From AP-15 sp963789025 (GTDB taxonomy: Bacteria > Pseudomonadota > Alphaproteobacteria > ATCC43930 > CGMCC-115725): 64,000 nucleotides of DNA. A program made the position numbers and the translations under genes. Positions 35,264 through 43,641 of the stretch are shown here, one piece after another. Every line of letters starts with the position of its first letter. The first letter of the stretch is position 1. The notes under the pieces were generated by a model, which was not told the origin of the DNA, ran no database searches, and saw nothing but the letters and a program-made list of their open reading frames with translations. Location: assembly GCA_963789025.1 (NCBI GenBank), contig CAWBIT010000002.1:1-64000 (forward strand), read 5' to 3'.

Positions 35264-35444
35264 CCGATTTTTGCCATCCGTTTAGCTGAAGGAGCAGCGC
35301 CGAGACAACGGATGCGCGCAGCTGTGTTAGATATGCAACAGAAGAGAGGCCGGGGTGAGACCCACAGCGCGCCGACGGGCGGCGTGCGCCATCTGGGATG
35401 AAAACGGCGCTATCATGAGAGCCGGTTTTCGACCATTTTTGGTT

Positions 35445-35549
35445 CGTCATTCCCGCGAAAGCGTCGCGAAAGCGGGAACCCAGGGGCAAGCGACGTCCCG
35501 GTTACCCCCTGTTCAAGCCAGGGGCAGGCTCTGGACCCCCGCTTTCGCG
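35445..35549. repeat. REP-type repeat interrupted by the IS110 element
   Basis: It begins GTCATTCCCGCGAAAGCG and contains CGAAAGCGGGAACCCAGGGG. It runs to CTGGACCCCCGCTTTCGCG at 35549. The missing end (GGGGGCGACGAGGG) is found at 36964-36977, beyond the IS element. Confidence 0.75.
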
Positions 35550-35672
35550 CTAGGGCATGCACACATCTTGAACCGCTGCTGTGTTTCCGGCGCTTTTGCC
35601 CCTCTCCGCCCTCAGGGGCCTCAGGGGGGGAGAGGGCGGGGCCCACGCCGAAGGCGTGGGAGCAACTGTGTC

Positions 35673-36626
35673 TTAACAGGGTTTAGCATGTTTCCAGGTT
35701 TGGTTCTCACGGACCATCGCGTTGAGGGTGACGAGCATTTTGCGCATCAGGGCAACGGTGGCGACCTTGGGGGTTTTGCCGGCGGTGATGAGGCGCCGGT
35801 AGAAATCGCCGAGCGGAGACTTGCTGCGAGCGGCGGCCCGGGCGGCCATGTAGAGGGCGGTCCGCACTGGTGTGCGTCCGCCGGCGATGGCTCGTGCTCC
35901 CTTCAGCTTGCCGCTGTCGTGATCGAAGGGGGCAAGACCGACCAGAGCGGCGATGGCGCGGCGGGTGATGCCGCCGAGCTCGGGCAGCTGAGCGAGCAGG
36001 GCGATGGCGGTGACGTCTTTGACGCCCTTGAGCGTCTTGAGCAGCTCGAGCTTGGCAAGCAGGCTGGGGATCTGGCCGATGGCCTCCCGGATGAGGGCGT
36101 CGGTTTGTTCGATGTGGCGCGCGATCAGGGCCAAGCGCTTGCGGTTCTGGGTCTGGAGGAGGCGGCAACCGAGGATGCCGGTCTGATTGCCGAGGGCGAC
36201 GCGCTCGCCGATCAGGCGGCGCCGGTGCGCCACCAGCTCGGCCAGGCGCTCGCGTGCCGGATCGAGGGTTTCGGGCATGGTATCGGCCGCCTCGGCGTAA
36301 CGGGCAATGACGCGCGCATCGATCCGGTCGTTCTTGGCGTTGCGGCCGAGGCTTTTGGCATAGAGCCGAACGCGCAGCGGATTGAGCCGCCGCACGTCGA
36401 AACCGGCCTCCAGCAGCGCTTGCCGCAAGCCGCGCTCATAGCCGCCGGTCGCCTCGAAAGCGACCACCAGACCGGCGGCGACACCGAGCGAGTTCAGCAC
36501 GCCGAGGATTGCGGCCCAACCGGCCGCATCGTTGCTGACGCGCTCAAACCGCTTTGCCGGCTCAAGCCAAAGATCGAGCCAATCCTTCGAGACATCGATG
36601 CCGACAAAAATCCGTTGGAGTGCCAT
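35673..36626 (-). CDS. IS110-family DEDD transposase (bridge-RNA recombinase type)
   Basis: The start at ATG 36626 gives 317 aa. The RuvC-like DEDD site is Asp11 (VGIDVSKD), Glu58 (AFEATGGYE), Asp100 and Asp103 (NAKNDRIDA). A coiled-coil middle region and a C-terminal Tnp20 domain (KGVKDVTAIALLAQLPELG, LVGLAPFDHDSGK) follow. IS110 enzymes cut and rejoin DNA under guidance of a bridge RNA encoded in the element's noncoding end. The gene is intact. Confidence 0.93.
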   Translation of the reverse strand: MALQRIFVGIDVSKDWLDLWLEPAKRFERVSNDAAGWAAILGVLNSLGVAAGLVVAFEATGGYERGLRQALLEAGFDVRRLNPLRVRLYAKSLGRNAKNDRIDARVIARYAEAADTMPETLDPARERLAELVAHRRRLIGERVALGNQTGILGCRLLQTQNRKRLALIARHIEQTDALIREAIGQIPSLLAKLELLKTLKGVKDVTAIALLAQLPELGGITRRAIAALVGLAPFDHDSGKLKGARAIAGGRTPVRTALYMAARAAARSKSPLGDFYRRLITAGKTPKVATVALMRKMLVTLNAMVRENQTWKHAKPC

Positions 36627-36768
36627 AATCCGCGTGTCCCTGCCTTGCATGTTCGGGCGCAAACCCGGGCAACTGTTCGGGCGAGTAACGGGACGGCTGC
36701 TGACCAGGCTCCCATGCGATGGTTCGCTGCCACACGAAGTGCATCAGAGGGTGATCGGTCGGACGGCC

Positions 36769-36802
36769 GTCGAGCGGGTGGGGCATGCCCCACCCGCTCG
36801 AC
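36769..36802. other. Perfect 34-bp palindrome in the IS110 5' noncoding end
   Basis: The 34 bp are identical to their own reverse complement, centred on GCATGC with arms GTCGAGCGGGTGGG. It lies about 143 bp upstream of the transposase start, inside the region where an IS110 bridge RNA could be encoded. In RNA it would form a long hairpin. Confidence 0.7.
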
Positions 36803-36993
36803 ACCTCTTCTGGCACAAACCGCGACACACAAGGGTGAGGTGGGTCGTGCCGTCAATCGGAGCCTGTCGCTGCCCCCCACCTCACCCCGACCCTCTCCGC
36901 CCCCAAGGGCGGAGAGGGGGAAATTTGGGCTGTGGGATATGTGCATGCCCTAGCGCTTTCGCGGGGGCGACGAGGGATGATGCTATAGTCGGA

Positions 36994-37112
36994 TCATTCC
37001 GGGGCGCGGGCTTCGCTTGCGAGCCCGGAACCTATGAAGACAGGCCTCCGAGAAGGGTCATGAGCCGGTGTTCATGGCTTCCGGGCCCGGCCTACGGGCC
37101 ATCCCGGAATGG
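36994..37112. repeat. Dispersed ~120-bp palindromic repeat, copy 2
   Basis: It starts TCATTCCGGGGCGCGGGCTT and ends GGCCATCCCGGAATGG with GGTGTTCATGG in the middle. It has the same layout as the copies at 7921, 58220 and 61394. Confidence 0.75.
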
Positions 37113-37127
37113 CCATCTTGCCCTGAC

Positions 37128-37769
37128 TTACCGCCGTTCATAGGCGCCCCACAATGCGCGTCCCGGCGGTACGACAGATGCGTCCGGCTGCTCGCTGCGC
37201 AACAGCAGGAAATGCTCCTGCAAGAGCCCCCAGACGTCAACGCCGTCGTCAACCCATCCTTGCTCTTGCGTCGGCACGAACCTGCGGCCAGCGTTGAGCA
37301 CGAGAAGCCGGCCGCCCGGCTTCAGCGCGGCCTTTATCCTTGCGAGGTCCTCGTCGAGGCGCGGGCAATGCTGGAGCACCCAGATGGCTAGCGCGAAATC
37401 CGCGCGCACTTCGAAACGCAGCAGCTGATCGAAGGTGTTCGGGTTGCAGACCAGGAACCGCTCAGATTTGACGTACTCTGTCGCGAACGCCGATATTGTC
37501 GGGCTGATCTCAACGCCCAGCACCGACCAATTCTTGCGCTCGATCAACGGCTTCGCGAGCCGGCCGGGCCCGCAGCCGAAATCCAATGCTGTCGCGTCGC
37601 GCGGCGGCAGATAGGCGTCGACGATCTCCATCAGGTACTCGGTCTCGATTTCCCAGCGCTCCTCCGACGTGTGCACGCCGTCCGGGCTGACCGCTACCCA
37701 TCGCGCTTGCTGCATCGAGCCGACGTCAAAGATCGTCGGGTCGTAGGTTAACTTGCGCGCCTCGCTCAT
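37128..37769 (-). CDS. SAM-dependent class I methyltransferase
   Basis: About 213 aa from ATG 37769; a GTG at 37811 would add 14 residues and overlap the upstream gene. SAM-binding motif I is ALDFGCGPGRLAKPL, with VLGVEISPTISAFA (motif II) and FALAIWVLQHCPRL. It is probably the last gene of the operon beginning at 41254. Its partners suggest that it methylates a glycan or glycosylated product. The substrate is not determinable. Confidence 0.85.
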   Translation of the reverse strand: MSEARKLTYDPTIFDVGSMQQARWVAVSPDGVHTSEERWEIETEYLMEIVDAYLPPRDATALDFGCGPGRLAKPLIERKNWSVLGVEISPTISAFATEYVKSERFLVCNPNTFDQLLRFEVRADFALAIWVLQHCPRLDEDLARIKAALKPGGRLLVLNAGRRFVPTQEQGWVDDGVDVWGLLQEHFLLLRSEQPDASVVPPGRALWGAYERR

Positions 37770-37786
37770 CTTGGCGACTGTCCCGG

Positions 37787-38530
37787 TCACTGACCCGACT
37801 GGTGATGCCACTGCCGAATCGTTTCAAACGCGCCGAGCCCCAAAACGTACGGCGAGGCGGCGCGGAAACGCCGTTCCCGTTCCTCGCGCAACAACGCCCA
37901 CGCCCAATTTATCGGCGAATGAAACCCGAACGGTTTCATTGCGAGATCCCTGCCTGGGGTCTCGACGGAAAATCGATACGCCAGATCCTCCGGTGCCCAA
38001 CGGAACCCCTTTTCCATCAGCGTGATACGGTATCGGCGGCAGATCGCGTCGTCTTCTGGGCACCATAAGGGGTAGCGCTCCGGGTCCGCGGCAAGATATC
38101 TCGCCAGCCGCTTCGAGCGAAGCGAGAATCCGCCGTTCCCTACCCTGACCTCTGGGCCGTGCTGCGGCCACGGCGCGCCGATGTAGTCATATCCGAGGAA
38201 CTCATCCGTCCAAGCTTCCGCATTTGTGGGGTGGCCGTCCCATTGGATCAACAGGAAATGATCGGTCCGCAGCCACCGCGGCACCTCGTACCATAGGGCT
38301 CGCTGGTAGGCGATGACGCTCTTACCTGCGAACTGCTGATATTTGACGTTGCCGGAGATGGCGATCTTCTTCGGGTCGTCCGTCAGGATTAGCACCTGCT
38401 CCGGCTTGATCACCCGCATCGTATGCTCGACCGCCATGCGGGTCAGTTCGTGGGCGGCGCCACCGTCTATCGCGACGACGGTCAGCGGTACCTTGCGGGG
38501 CCGCGGGCGCGCGGGGGCCGGGCCGCTCAT
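37787..38530 (-). CDS. DUF5672-like protein (putative glycosyltransferase)
   Basis: The product has 247 aa. The core VPLTVVAIDGGAAHELTRMAVEHTMR, then HFLLIQWDGHPTNAEAW, FLGYDYIGAPWPQH and VGNGGFSLRSKRLARYL follow the DUF5672 pattern found in polysaccharide loci. The WDG motif may correspond to a metal site. Its ATG lies 1 nt after the stop of the upstream lipoprotein gene, so it is translationally coupled. Confidence 0.8.
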   Translation of the reverse strand: MSGPAPARPRPRKVPLTVVAIDGGAAHELTRMAVEHTMRVIKPEQVLILTDDPKKIAISGNVKYQQFAGKSVIAYQRALWYEVPRWLRTDHFLLIQWDGHPTNAEAWTDEFLGYDYIGAPWPQHGPEVRVGNGGFSLRSKRLARYLAADPERYPLWCPEDDAICRRYRITLMEKGFRWAPEDLAYRFSVETPGRDLAMKPFGFHSPINWAWALLREERERRFRAASPYVLGLGAFETIRQWHHQSGQ

Positions 38531-38531
38531 C

Positions 38532-39032
38532 CTAGTGCTGGCCGAGATAGGACAAGGTGGGTAGATAGGCCTGAGCCAACTGCGGCGACATCGCCATCAC
38601 GGCAAAGGTATTCGGTGCGAAACTATAATCCGCTTCGGGATAGCCGAATTCCCAGCTGGCTACCCACTGGGCTTGAAGATAGCTCTGCGTTCCTGCGGCG
38701 AGTTGGACGGTGGTCGCTTGCGGGGTCGGAAGGCCGTAGGGCTCTACCGTAAAAGTGTAGGTCCCCGGCGAGAAATCGCGGAAGAAACTGGAGCCGACCG
38801 GGAGGTTGCCGACCGGTGCGCCATTTGCGTAGACTGATGGAGTTGCGGCGTAGACATAGTTTTGGCCGCTCGGCGCGTCCCACCCCCGCAGAAACCAAAC
38901 TCGCGCCGTTCCCGGTGCGATGTCTGGGATCTGCGCTTGCGCGGCCGTGACCTTCGCCTGCGGTGTACAGTCAGCGAGCATGGGAAGGCACGCGACGAGC
39001 AGCACAGCTGCCGGGGATGCGTATTTGCTCAT
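38532..39032 (-). CDS. DUF2846-like lipoprotein, paralogue of 41368-41844
   Basis: The start at ATG 39032 gives 166 aa. The N-terminus is a signal peptide ending at a Cys-containing site (LLVACLPMLADC). The body has ARVWFLRGWDAP, VYANGAPVGNLPVGSSFFRDFSPGTYTFTVEP. The lipoprotein encoded at 41368 shares the same ARxWFxRxW, NG...G.....GSxFxRD.xPGxY layout. It is probably anchored in the periplasmic face of a membrane. It is 1 nt from the next gene. Confidence 0.75.
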   Translation of the reverse strand: MSKYASPAAVLLVACLPMLADCTPQAKVTAAQAQIPDIAPGTARVWFLRGWDAPSGQNYVYAATPSVYANGAPVGNLPVGSSFFRDFSPGTYTFTVEPYGLPTPQATTVQLAAGTQSYLQAQWVASWEFGYPEADYSFAPNTFAVMAMSPQLAQAYLPTLSYLGQH

Positions 39033-39055
39033 GCCTATTCTCTGACCAGCGATGT

Positions 39056-39313
39056 TTAGAGGCATCGGATTGTCCAGTTTGTGAAAATCCCGGGCTCGTC
39101 CCGGGCCCGGTCGGGGGTGCCTTGGTGAACTGTCTTGTCCATGACACGATAACCACCCGGACACACCCGTTCCGCCAGGCGCCGGTTCGGGGCTTCCGAC
39201 CCTCCCGGAATGCCGGGGCTCTCGATCGCGAATGTACGGCTGTCGATGCGGCTGATCGAAGATTCGGTGCAGGCCGCGAGTGCGAAAATCGCGATCAGCA
39301 GAAGGGGACGCAT
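39056..39313 (-). CDS. Small lipoprotein (85 aa)
   Basis: It has a clear lipobox: MRPLLLIAIFALAACTESS, with Cys15 as the acylated residue. The mature part (about 70 aa) has two further cysteines (RVCPGGY and the C-terminal TIRCL) that could form a disulfide. It lies 23 nt upstream of the next lipoprotein gene and 42 nt downstream of the TPR gene, in one operon. Function unknown. Confidence 0.7.
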   Translation of the reverse strand: MRPLLLIAIFALAACTESSISRIDSRTFAIESPGIPGGSEAPNRRLAERVCPGGYRVMDKTVHQGTPDRARDEPGIFTNWTIRCL

Positions 39314-39355
39314 GTCGGCTTACGGCAAAAGCTTATGGACGATCCATAGGATGCC

Positions 39356-41254
39356 TCAGCGGGCTATTTGTGCAAGGGCGGCGGCGACCTCACGCACGGC
39401 TTCGAGCCAATCACCCTCCTGCCTCTGCCGGAACAGCCGCACGGTCGGATACCAAGGACTGTCTTCGCGATCGAGCAGCCATCGCCATTCCGGCGGATAC
39501 CGCAACAGGAGCCATGTCGGGCGGCCGAGAGCGCCCGCCAGATGCGCAACCGAAGTGTCCACGCTGATGACCAGGTCCAGGCGGCGTACCGCGGCCGCAG
39601 TTTCGGCAAAATCCGTGAGCCATGGCGAGAGATCGGCGATTTTCACGCCATCAAGCGATGAGACGTCGCCCGAGCGCTCGCCGACCTGAAGACTGAACCA
39701 GCTTACGCCGTCGACTTCCAACAACGGTTGGAGCAACCGCAGATCGATCGCGCCAACCGTAGTGCCGGCCCACACGATACCCACCCTGAGGCCGGGATTG
39801 GTGGGGATCCGCTCGGCCCAGCGGGCCGACGCCTCCGCCGGGACCCTCAGATAGGGCACCGCGTCGGGGATGGTCGCCAGATTTGTCTTGAATACCCGAG
39901 GCAGGCTGAGCAGCGGACAATGGCAATCGAAGGCCGGGAGTGGGTCGCCGCGGGCAACGACTTGCGATACGCCGACGACCGTACGCGCAAGACGGACGAG
40001 GGGTTCCGGGACCTCCAGCACGACCCTGCCGCCACGCTCGGCAACCGCGGGGGCATAACGGACGAACTGCAGCGCGTCCCCGAACCCTTGCTCGGCATGA
40101 ATGAGGATTGTCCTTCCGGCGAGAAGTTCGCCGGACCATAAGGGGTGGTCGAACTTACGGTCGTACCGGGCGACGGCAAATCGCCACTCATATTCCCGCC
40201 AGCCCTCGTCGAGCTCTCCGTTCAGCAGCAGAGCGAGCGAGCGGTTGAGGTGCGCCTGCGCGTAATCGGGGTTGAGGGCCAACGCGCGCCCGTAGCAGGC
40301 GAGCGCCTCGGCGTACAGGCTTTGGCGCTGGAGAGCGCTCCCGAGATTGTAATGCAGTTCGGCGCGACCCGGCTGCAGGGCCAGCGCCTTTTTATGATGC
40401 GTGATCGCCTCCCCCGGCCGCCCCAAATCGACGAGTGCCACACCGAGGTTGTTGCGCGCCTCAGCATGCTCTGGGGAGAAGGCCAGCGCCCGCTGATAGC
40501 GGGCGGCGGCTTCTTCCAGCCGGCCTTGGGCGCGCAATACGACGCCGAGTCCGATAAGGCTCTCGACATGATCCGGCCGAAGCTCGAGAGCGCGCTCATA
40601 GCAGGCCTGAGCTTCAACCAACTTCCCTTCCAAGTGCAGAGCGCCAGCGAGGTTGTCGAGGCTCTCGACATGATCCGGCCGGAGCGCCAATGCCTTGCGA
40701 TAACAGCCGATCGCTTCGTCGAGCCGGCCGAGATCCTGCAACGCGGCGCCGAGATTATTATGTAATTCTATCGCTTCAGGGTTGAGGCGCAACGCTCGTT
40801 CGAAATAGGCGGCGGCCCGCGCCGGCTGGCGGAGGTCCTGATATGTATTGCCCAGATTGTAAAGGGTATCGACCGAGGCCGGCGCGAGGGCGAGAGTCCG
40901 CTCGTAGCAGCTAATGGCCTCAGCGAGCCGATCGAGCGCTCTGAGGATGTTGCCGAGGTTATGGTGAAAAGCCGGGTCCCGGCGGTCTCGTATGATCGCC
41001 GCGCGGATGTGCTCGATCGCCTCGTCGGAACGGCCCCGCTGATGCTCGATCAGACCGAGCAGATGAAGGGTTTGCGCATGGCCGGGGTCCACAGACAGGA
41101 TCTCGCGGCACACCCGCTCCGCGTCCGCCGCGCGGCCGTTGCGTTGATGCGCGAGCGCCGCGCCGAACCATCGCGCGATCGGCGCCGCCGGGCTGCCTGC
41201 CGCGCGACCCTGCTGCCCCAGCCGGGCTTCGACGCGCCGCTGCTTTCGGTTCAT
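39356..41254 (-). CDS. TPR protein with C-terminal glycosyltransferase-like domain
   Basis: The start at ATG 41254 (MNRKQRRVEARLGQQ) gives 632 aa; upstream codons lie in the divergent promoter region. About ten TPR repeats fill residues 30-370 (for example LHNLGNILRALDRLAEAISCYERTLALAP-like units). A C-terminal GT-B-like domain follows (LRVGIVWAGTT, LDLVISVDTSVAHLAGALG, WYPTVRLFRQ), resembling GT9/GT41 folds. It is the first gene of a five-gene operon. It could be a protein glycosyltransferase or a glycan-assembly factor. Confidence 0.85.
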   Translation of the reverse strand: MNRKQRRVEARLGQQGRAAGSPAAPIARWFGAALAHQRNGRAADAERVCREILSVDPGHAQTLHLLGLIEHQRGRSDEAIEHIRAAIIRDRRDPAFHHNLGNILRALDRLAEAISCYERTLALAPASVDTLYNLGNTYQDLRQPARAAAYFERALRLNPEAIELHNNLGAALQDLGRLDEAIGCYRKALALRPDHVESLDNLAGALHLEGKLVEAQACYERALELRPDHVESLIGLGVVLRAQGRLEEAAARYQRALAFSPEHAEARNNLGVALVDLGRPGEAITHHKKALALQPGRAELHYNLGSALQRQSLYAEALACYGRALALNPDYAQAHLNRSLALLLNGELDEGWREYEWRFAVARYDRKFDHPLWSGELLAGRTILIHAEQGFGDALQFVRYAPAVAERGGRVVLEVPEPLVRLARTVVGVSQVVARGDPLPAFDCHCPLLSLPRVFKTNLATIPDAVPYLRVPAEASARWAERIPTNPGLRVGIVWAGTTVGAIDLRLLQPLLEVDGVSWFSLQVGERSGDVSSLDGVKIADLSPWLTDFAETAAAVRRLDLVISVDTSVAHLAGALGRPTWLLLRYPPEWRWLLDREDSPWYPTVRLFRQRQEGDWLEAVREVAAALAQIAR

Positions 41255-41367
41255 CAAACCTTGATACCGCAACAGGATGATGCATATCCACCCTGCGGGA
41301 ATAAATGCCGTTTTGGCAAGTCGTAGGCTCAGGCTGCTCACGGGCGCGTGAGGAGAAGGAGAAGCCG

Positions 41368-41844
41368 ATGAGGAGAGATCCCACTCCGCAACCAAGAAGG
41401 ATGCTATGGGCGAGCGGCCTGCTACTGATCGCGGCGGGCTGCGCCGAACCCCCGACGACGGCTCAAGTTGCCGTTGCCACACCTCCGGTTTCGGCGGGCC
41501 AGGCCCGGATCTGGTTCTACCGTGACTGGCTGCCCTCAGAGAGCCTCAATCTCGCGAATATCGACGTGAATGGCAGCTATTACGGGTCTGTCGCAAACGG
41601 CAGCGCGTTCTATCGCGACGTTCCGCCCGGGCATTACCACATCGCGCCGGTGAGCTATAACCGGGACTTCAATCAAGACAGGAATGTCAACCTCGCCCCC
41701 GGCCAGCAGGTCTATGTCAAGATCCTCTCTTCGCAAAGCTGGGATGGCGCCTGCAGAAACTGTGTGCGCGACACCTTCTATGCGTGGTTGATCCCGCAAG
41801 AGGTTGCACAGGCCGAAATCGCGCGCGGCCGCGGCGGCATCTGA
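41368..41844 (+). CDS. DUF2846-like lipoprotein
   Basis: The start at ATG 41368 follows AGGAGAAGGAG, giving 158 aa. The lipobox is LLLIAAGC. The body reads ARIWFYRDWLP, VNGSYYGSVANGSAFYRDVPPGHYHIAPVS, then VYVKILSSQSWDGACRNC with a CxxC pair. It is paralogous to the lipoprotein at 38532-39032 but transcribed in the opposite direction, flanking the TPR-glycosyltransferase gene. Confidence 0.78.
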   Translation: MRRDPTPQPRRMLWASGLLLIAAGCAEPPTTAQVAVATPPVSAGQARIWFYRDWLPSESLNLANIDVNGSYYGSVANGSAFYRDVPPGHYHIAPVSYNRDFNQDRNVNLAPGQQVYVKILSSQSWDGACRNCVRDTFYAWLIPQEVAQAEIARGRGGI

Positions 41845-41888
41845 CGGTCCGGCGGGCCGCACTCCCTACGATAGCGTGGATATCCCGC

Positions 41889-42680
41889 TTACCTGCGCAA
41901 GTACTCGGCCACCTCCGTGCGACGCCGCGCGTTCAGCTTGCCGAGCAGGTTATGGACATGTGACTTCGTCGTCGCAACGCTGATGTTCAACCGTCGAGCG
42001 ATCTCCTTGTCGGTGAGCCCGCTCCTGATCAGTTCGGCGGTCTGGCGCTCGCGTCTGGTGAGCGCGGGTATCGCAACCAGCCCGCTGCGACGGGCTCTTC
42101 CATTTGCGGTGTGAGCGATGCGCCGGAGCAGGCCGGCGGCGACTCGGCCCGAGCAGACCTGCTCGCCACTATGAATTTCCATCATCAGGCGGATGAAATC
42201 GCACAGCGGGGTGGTTCTCGGGATGTAGCCGATCACCCCCGCCTCCGCCCAGGCAACGACGTCGTCCTCCGTCTCGCTGACCGAGGAGACGACAATGCGC
42301 ATGCCGGGAGCTTCGTCGAGAGCGCGCCTTGCTGCGGCTGCACCTTCGGGCATTCTTCCATCCAATAATACTATATCTGGCTGCATGGACGCGCTCAGCG
42401 CCACCGCCTCGGAGAGATCGGCGCACAACCCGACAACCGACACCAAGGGGTCGCGTTCAAGTAGCTCGGCAAGGCATTCGCCGGTGAAGCGCACGCCCCA
42501 AACGAGTAAGAGCCGAATACCCCGAGCCGCTCGGCTAGAGACGACACCCTGGTCTGGCGCGACGTTTGCCTCCACAACCCATCCTCCCGTCGCGCAATTC
42601 TGCGCGGAAGCTCGCGACGGGTTAGGTCCCGACCGAGCACAAGCGGAGTCCCCCTTGTCTCGGACCGGCTTCTCGATCAC
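41889..42680 (-). CDS. LuxR-type response regulator with atypical receiver
   Basis: The product has up to 263 aa (GTG start at 42680; a shorter start is possible). The receiver domain (about 55-170) keeps the phospho-Asp motif DIVLLDGRMPEG. It lacks the usual acidic pair after strand 1 (IRLLLVWGVRF) and has Arg in place of the conserved Lys (GYIPRTT). The C-terminal LuxR HTH is intact (LTRRERQTAELIRSGLTDKEIARRLNISVATTKSHVHNLL pattern). It binds DNA; phosphorylation control may be altered. No kinase gene adjoins. Confidence 0.85.
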   Translation of the reverse strand: MIEKPVRDKGDSACARSGPNPSRASAQNCATGGWVVEANVAPDQGVVSSRAARGIRLLLVWGVRFTGECLAELLERDPLVSVVGLCADLSEAVALSASMQPDIVLLDGRMPEGAAAARRALDEAPGMRIVVSSVSETEDDVVAWAEAGVIGYIPRTTPLCDFIRLMMEIHSGEQVCSGRVAAGLLRRIAHTANGRARRSGLVAIPALTRRERQTAELIRSGLTDKEIARRLNISVATTKSHVHNLLGKLNARRRTEVAEYLRR

Positions 42681-42888
42681 ACCGGTGATCGCTCCGATCC
42701 TTCTCGCCCAACCGCCAGTCCGGCATTTTTTGTTTTGTTATCAGCCGTCCAAGGCCGTCGCGGCCCCTCTGTCGAGGATGATATTCAACCTTTCGTAGCT
42801 TGTCCAGAAAGATATTGTGCGAAAGGTTTATATTGGGCTGCTCGCAGCCCAGAAGACACGCCTCGCCGACATCGGACGCGGGCTTCTC

Positions 42889-43182
42889 TTACCCAAGCGA
42901 GGAGATGATCTCCCGATAGGCCGCCTCGGGGAAGGCCTTCAAGGTCTTGGTTCGCACGCTGCCGAGCATTCCGAGCATCAGACTGAACCGCGCTGCCACG
43001 GCATCGTCTGGCGCTTCGTAAACGCCAACGAGGTCATATTCGCCGAGCGTCATGTAGACGGTCTTGAACTCGCCCCCCATATCGAACAGGGCTTTCTTGG
43101 CGGTTTCTAGCCGGCGCGGCAAGTCCTTCACCTTCTGGGCGCCCTGGTCGGTCCAATTGGCAAGCATGATATAAGTCGGCAT
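42889..43182 (-). CDS. GYD-domain protein
   Basis: The 97-aa product begins MPTYIMLANWTDQGAQKVKD, with GGEFKTVYMTLGEYDLVGVYEAPDD, the core of the GYD domain (ferredoxin-like fold). The upstream in-frame extension was rejected because it overlaps phhB. It lies 31 nt downstream of phhB and is probably cotranscribed. Function unknown. Confidence 0.85.
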   Translation of the reverse strand: MPTYIMLANWTDQGAQKVKDLPRRLETAKKALFDMGGEFKTVYMTLGEYDLVGVYEAPDDAVAARFSLMLGMLGSVRTKTLKAFPEAAYREIISSLG

Positions 43183-43213
43183 GGGTCTCCTCCTCCCTTG
43201 ATCTTCTCTGCGT

Positions 43214-43561
43214 TTAGGATGCGCTCTCGGCGGCGATGCGATCGAGTTTTGCCGCCATGATGAAATCGTTCTCGTGCAGTCCCTTGATCTTCTTGGTGTG
43301 CAGCGAGACCGTCGCATAACCCCAGCCGAAACCGATATCGGGATGGTGTCCTTCAGCTTCGGCGAGCGCGCCCGCGTGCTCGACAAATCTGAAGGCTTCG
43401 GCGAAGTTCTTGAACCGATAGGTTCGCTCGATCCGCCTGGCCTCATCGAGGAGCGCCCAGTCAGGCGCTTGCGCATGATAGGCTGCGGCTTCCTGTTCGG
43501 TCAGCGGCGGTATGCCGCCGCGGCACGGCGTGCAACTCTTCTCGGCGAGTGATACCGGCAT
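43214..43561 (-). CDS. phhB: 4a-hydroxytetrahydrobiopterin dehydratase (PCD)
   Basis: The start at ATG 43561 is fixed by a perfect AAGGAGGT upstream, giving 115 aa. The active-site signature is EGHHPDIGFGWGYATVSLHT (His72, His73 and His88). The enzyme regenerates pterin cofactor after aromatic hydroxylation. The N-terminus has an extra CTPC motif common in bacterial homologues. No phenylalanine hydroxylase is nearby. Confidence 0.9.
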   Translation of the reverse strand: MPVSLAEKSCTPCRGGIPPLTEQEAAAYHAQAPDWALLDEARRIERTYRFKNFAEAFRFVEHAGALAEAEGHHPDIGFGWGYATVSLHTKKIKGLHENDFIMAAKLDRIAAESAS

Positions 43562-43641
43562 CTCATGACCTCCTTGTTTTGCGGCAGGATAGCACGACAC
43601 GCGCCACCATGCCGCGGTGCTTCTGTACGAGACGCTGTTCG

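Larger units (their letters stand above)
35550..36953 (-). mobile_element. IS110-family element inserted in a REP hairpin
   Basis: The 1404-bp element has 18-bp ends (35550-35567 and 36936-36953) that are inverted copies with one mismatch; the outer 14 bp, CTAGGGCATGCACA, are exact. It is bracketed by a 10-bp direct repeat CGCTTTCGCG (35540-35549 and 36954-36963). Removing the element and one copy restores a complete REP hairpin CCCCGC-TTTC-GCGGGG. It contains one DEDD transposase gene, 123 bp of 3' noncoding and about 327 bp of 5' noncoding sequence. Hairpins related to the CCCTCACCC repeats lie just inside each end. Confidence 0.8.

Noticed and set aside
35355..36953. 532-codon plus-strand frame across the IS110 element
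   Set aside because: Runs antisense through the transposase and through repeats; no protein-like features.
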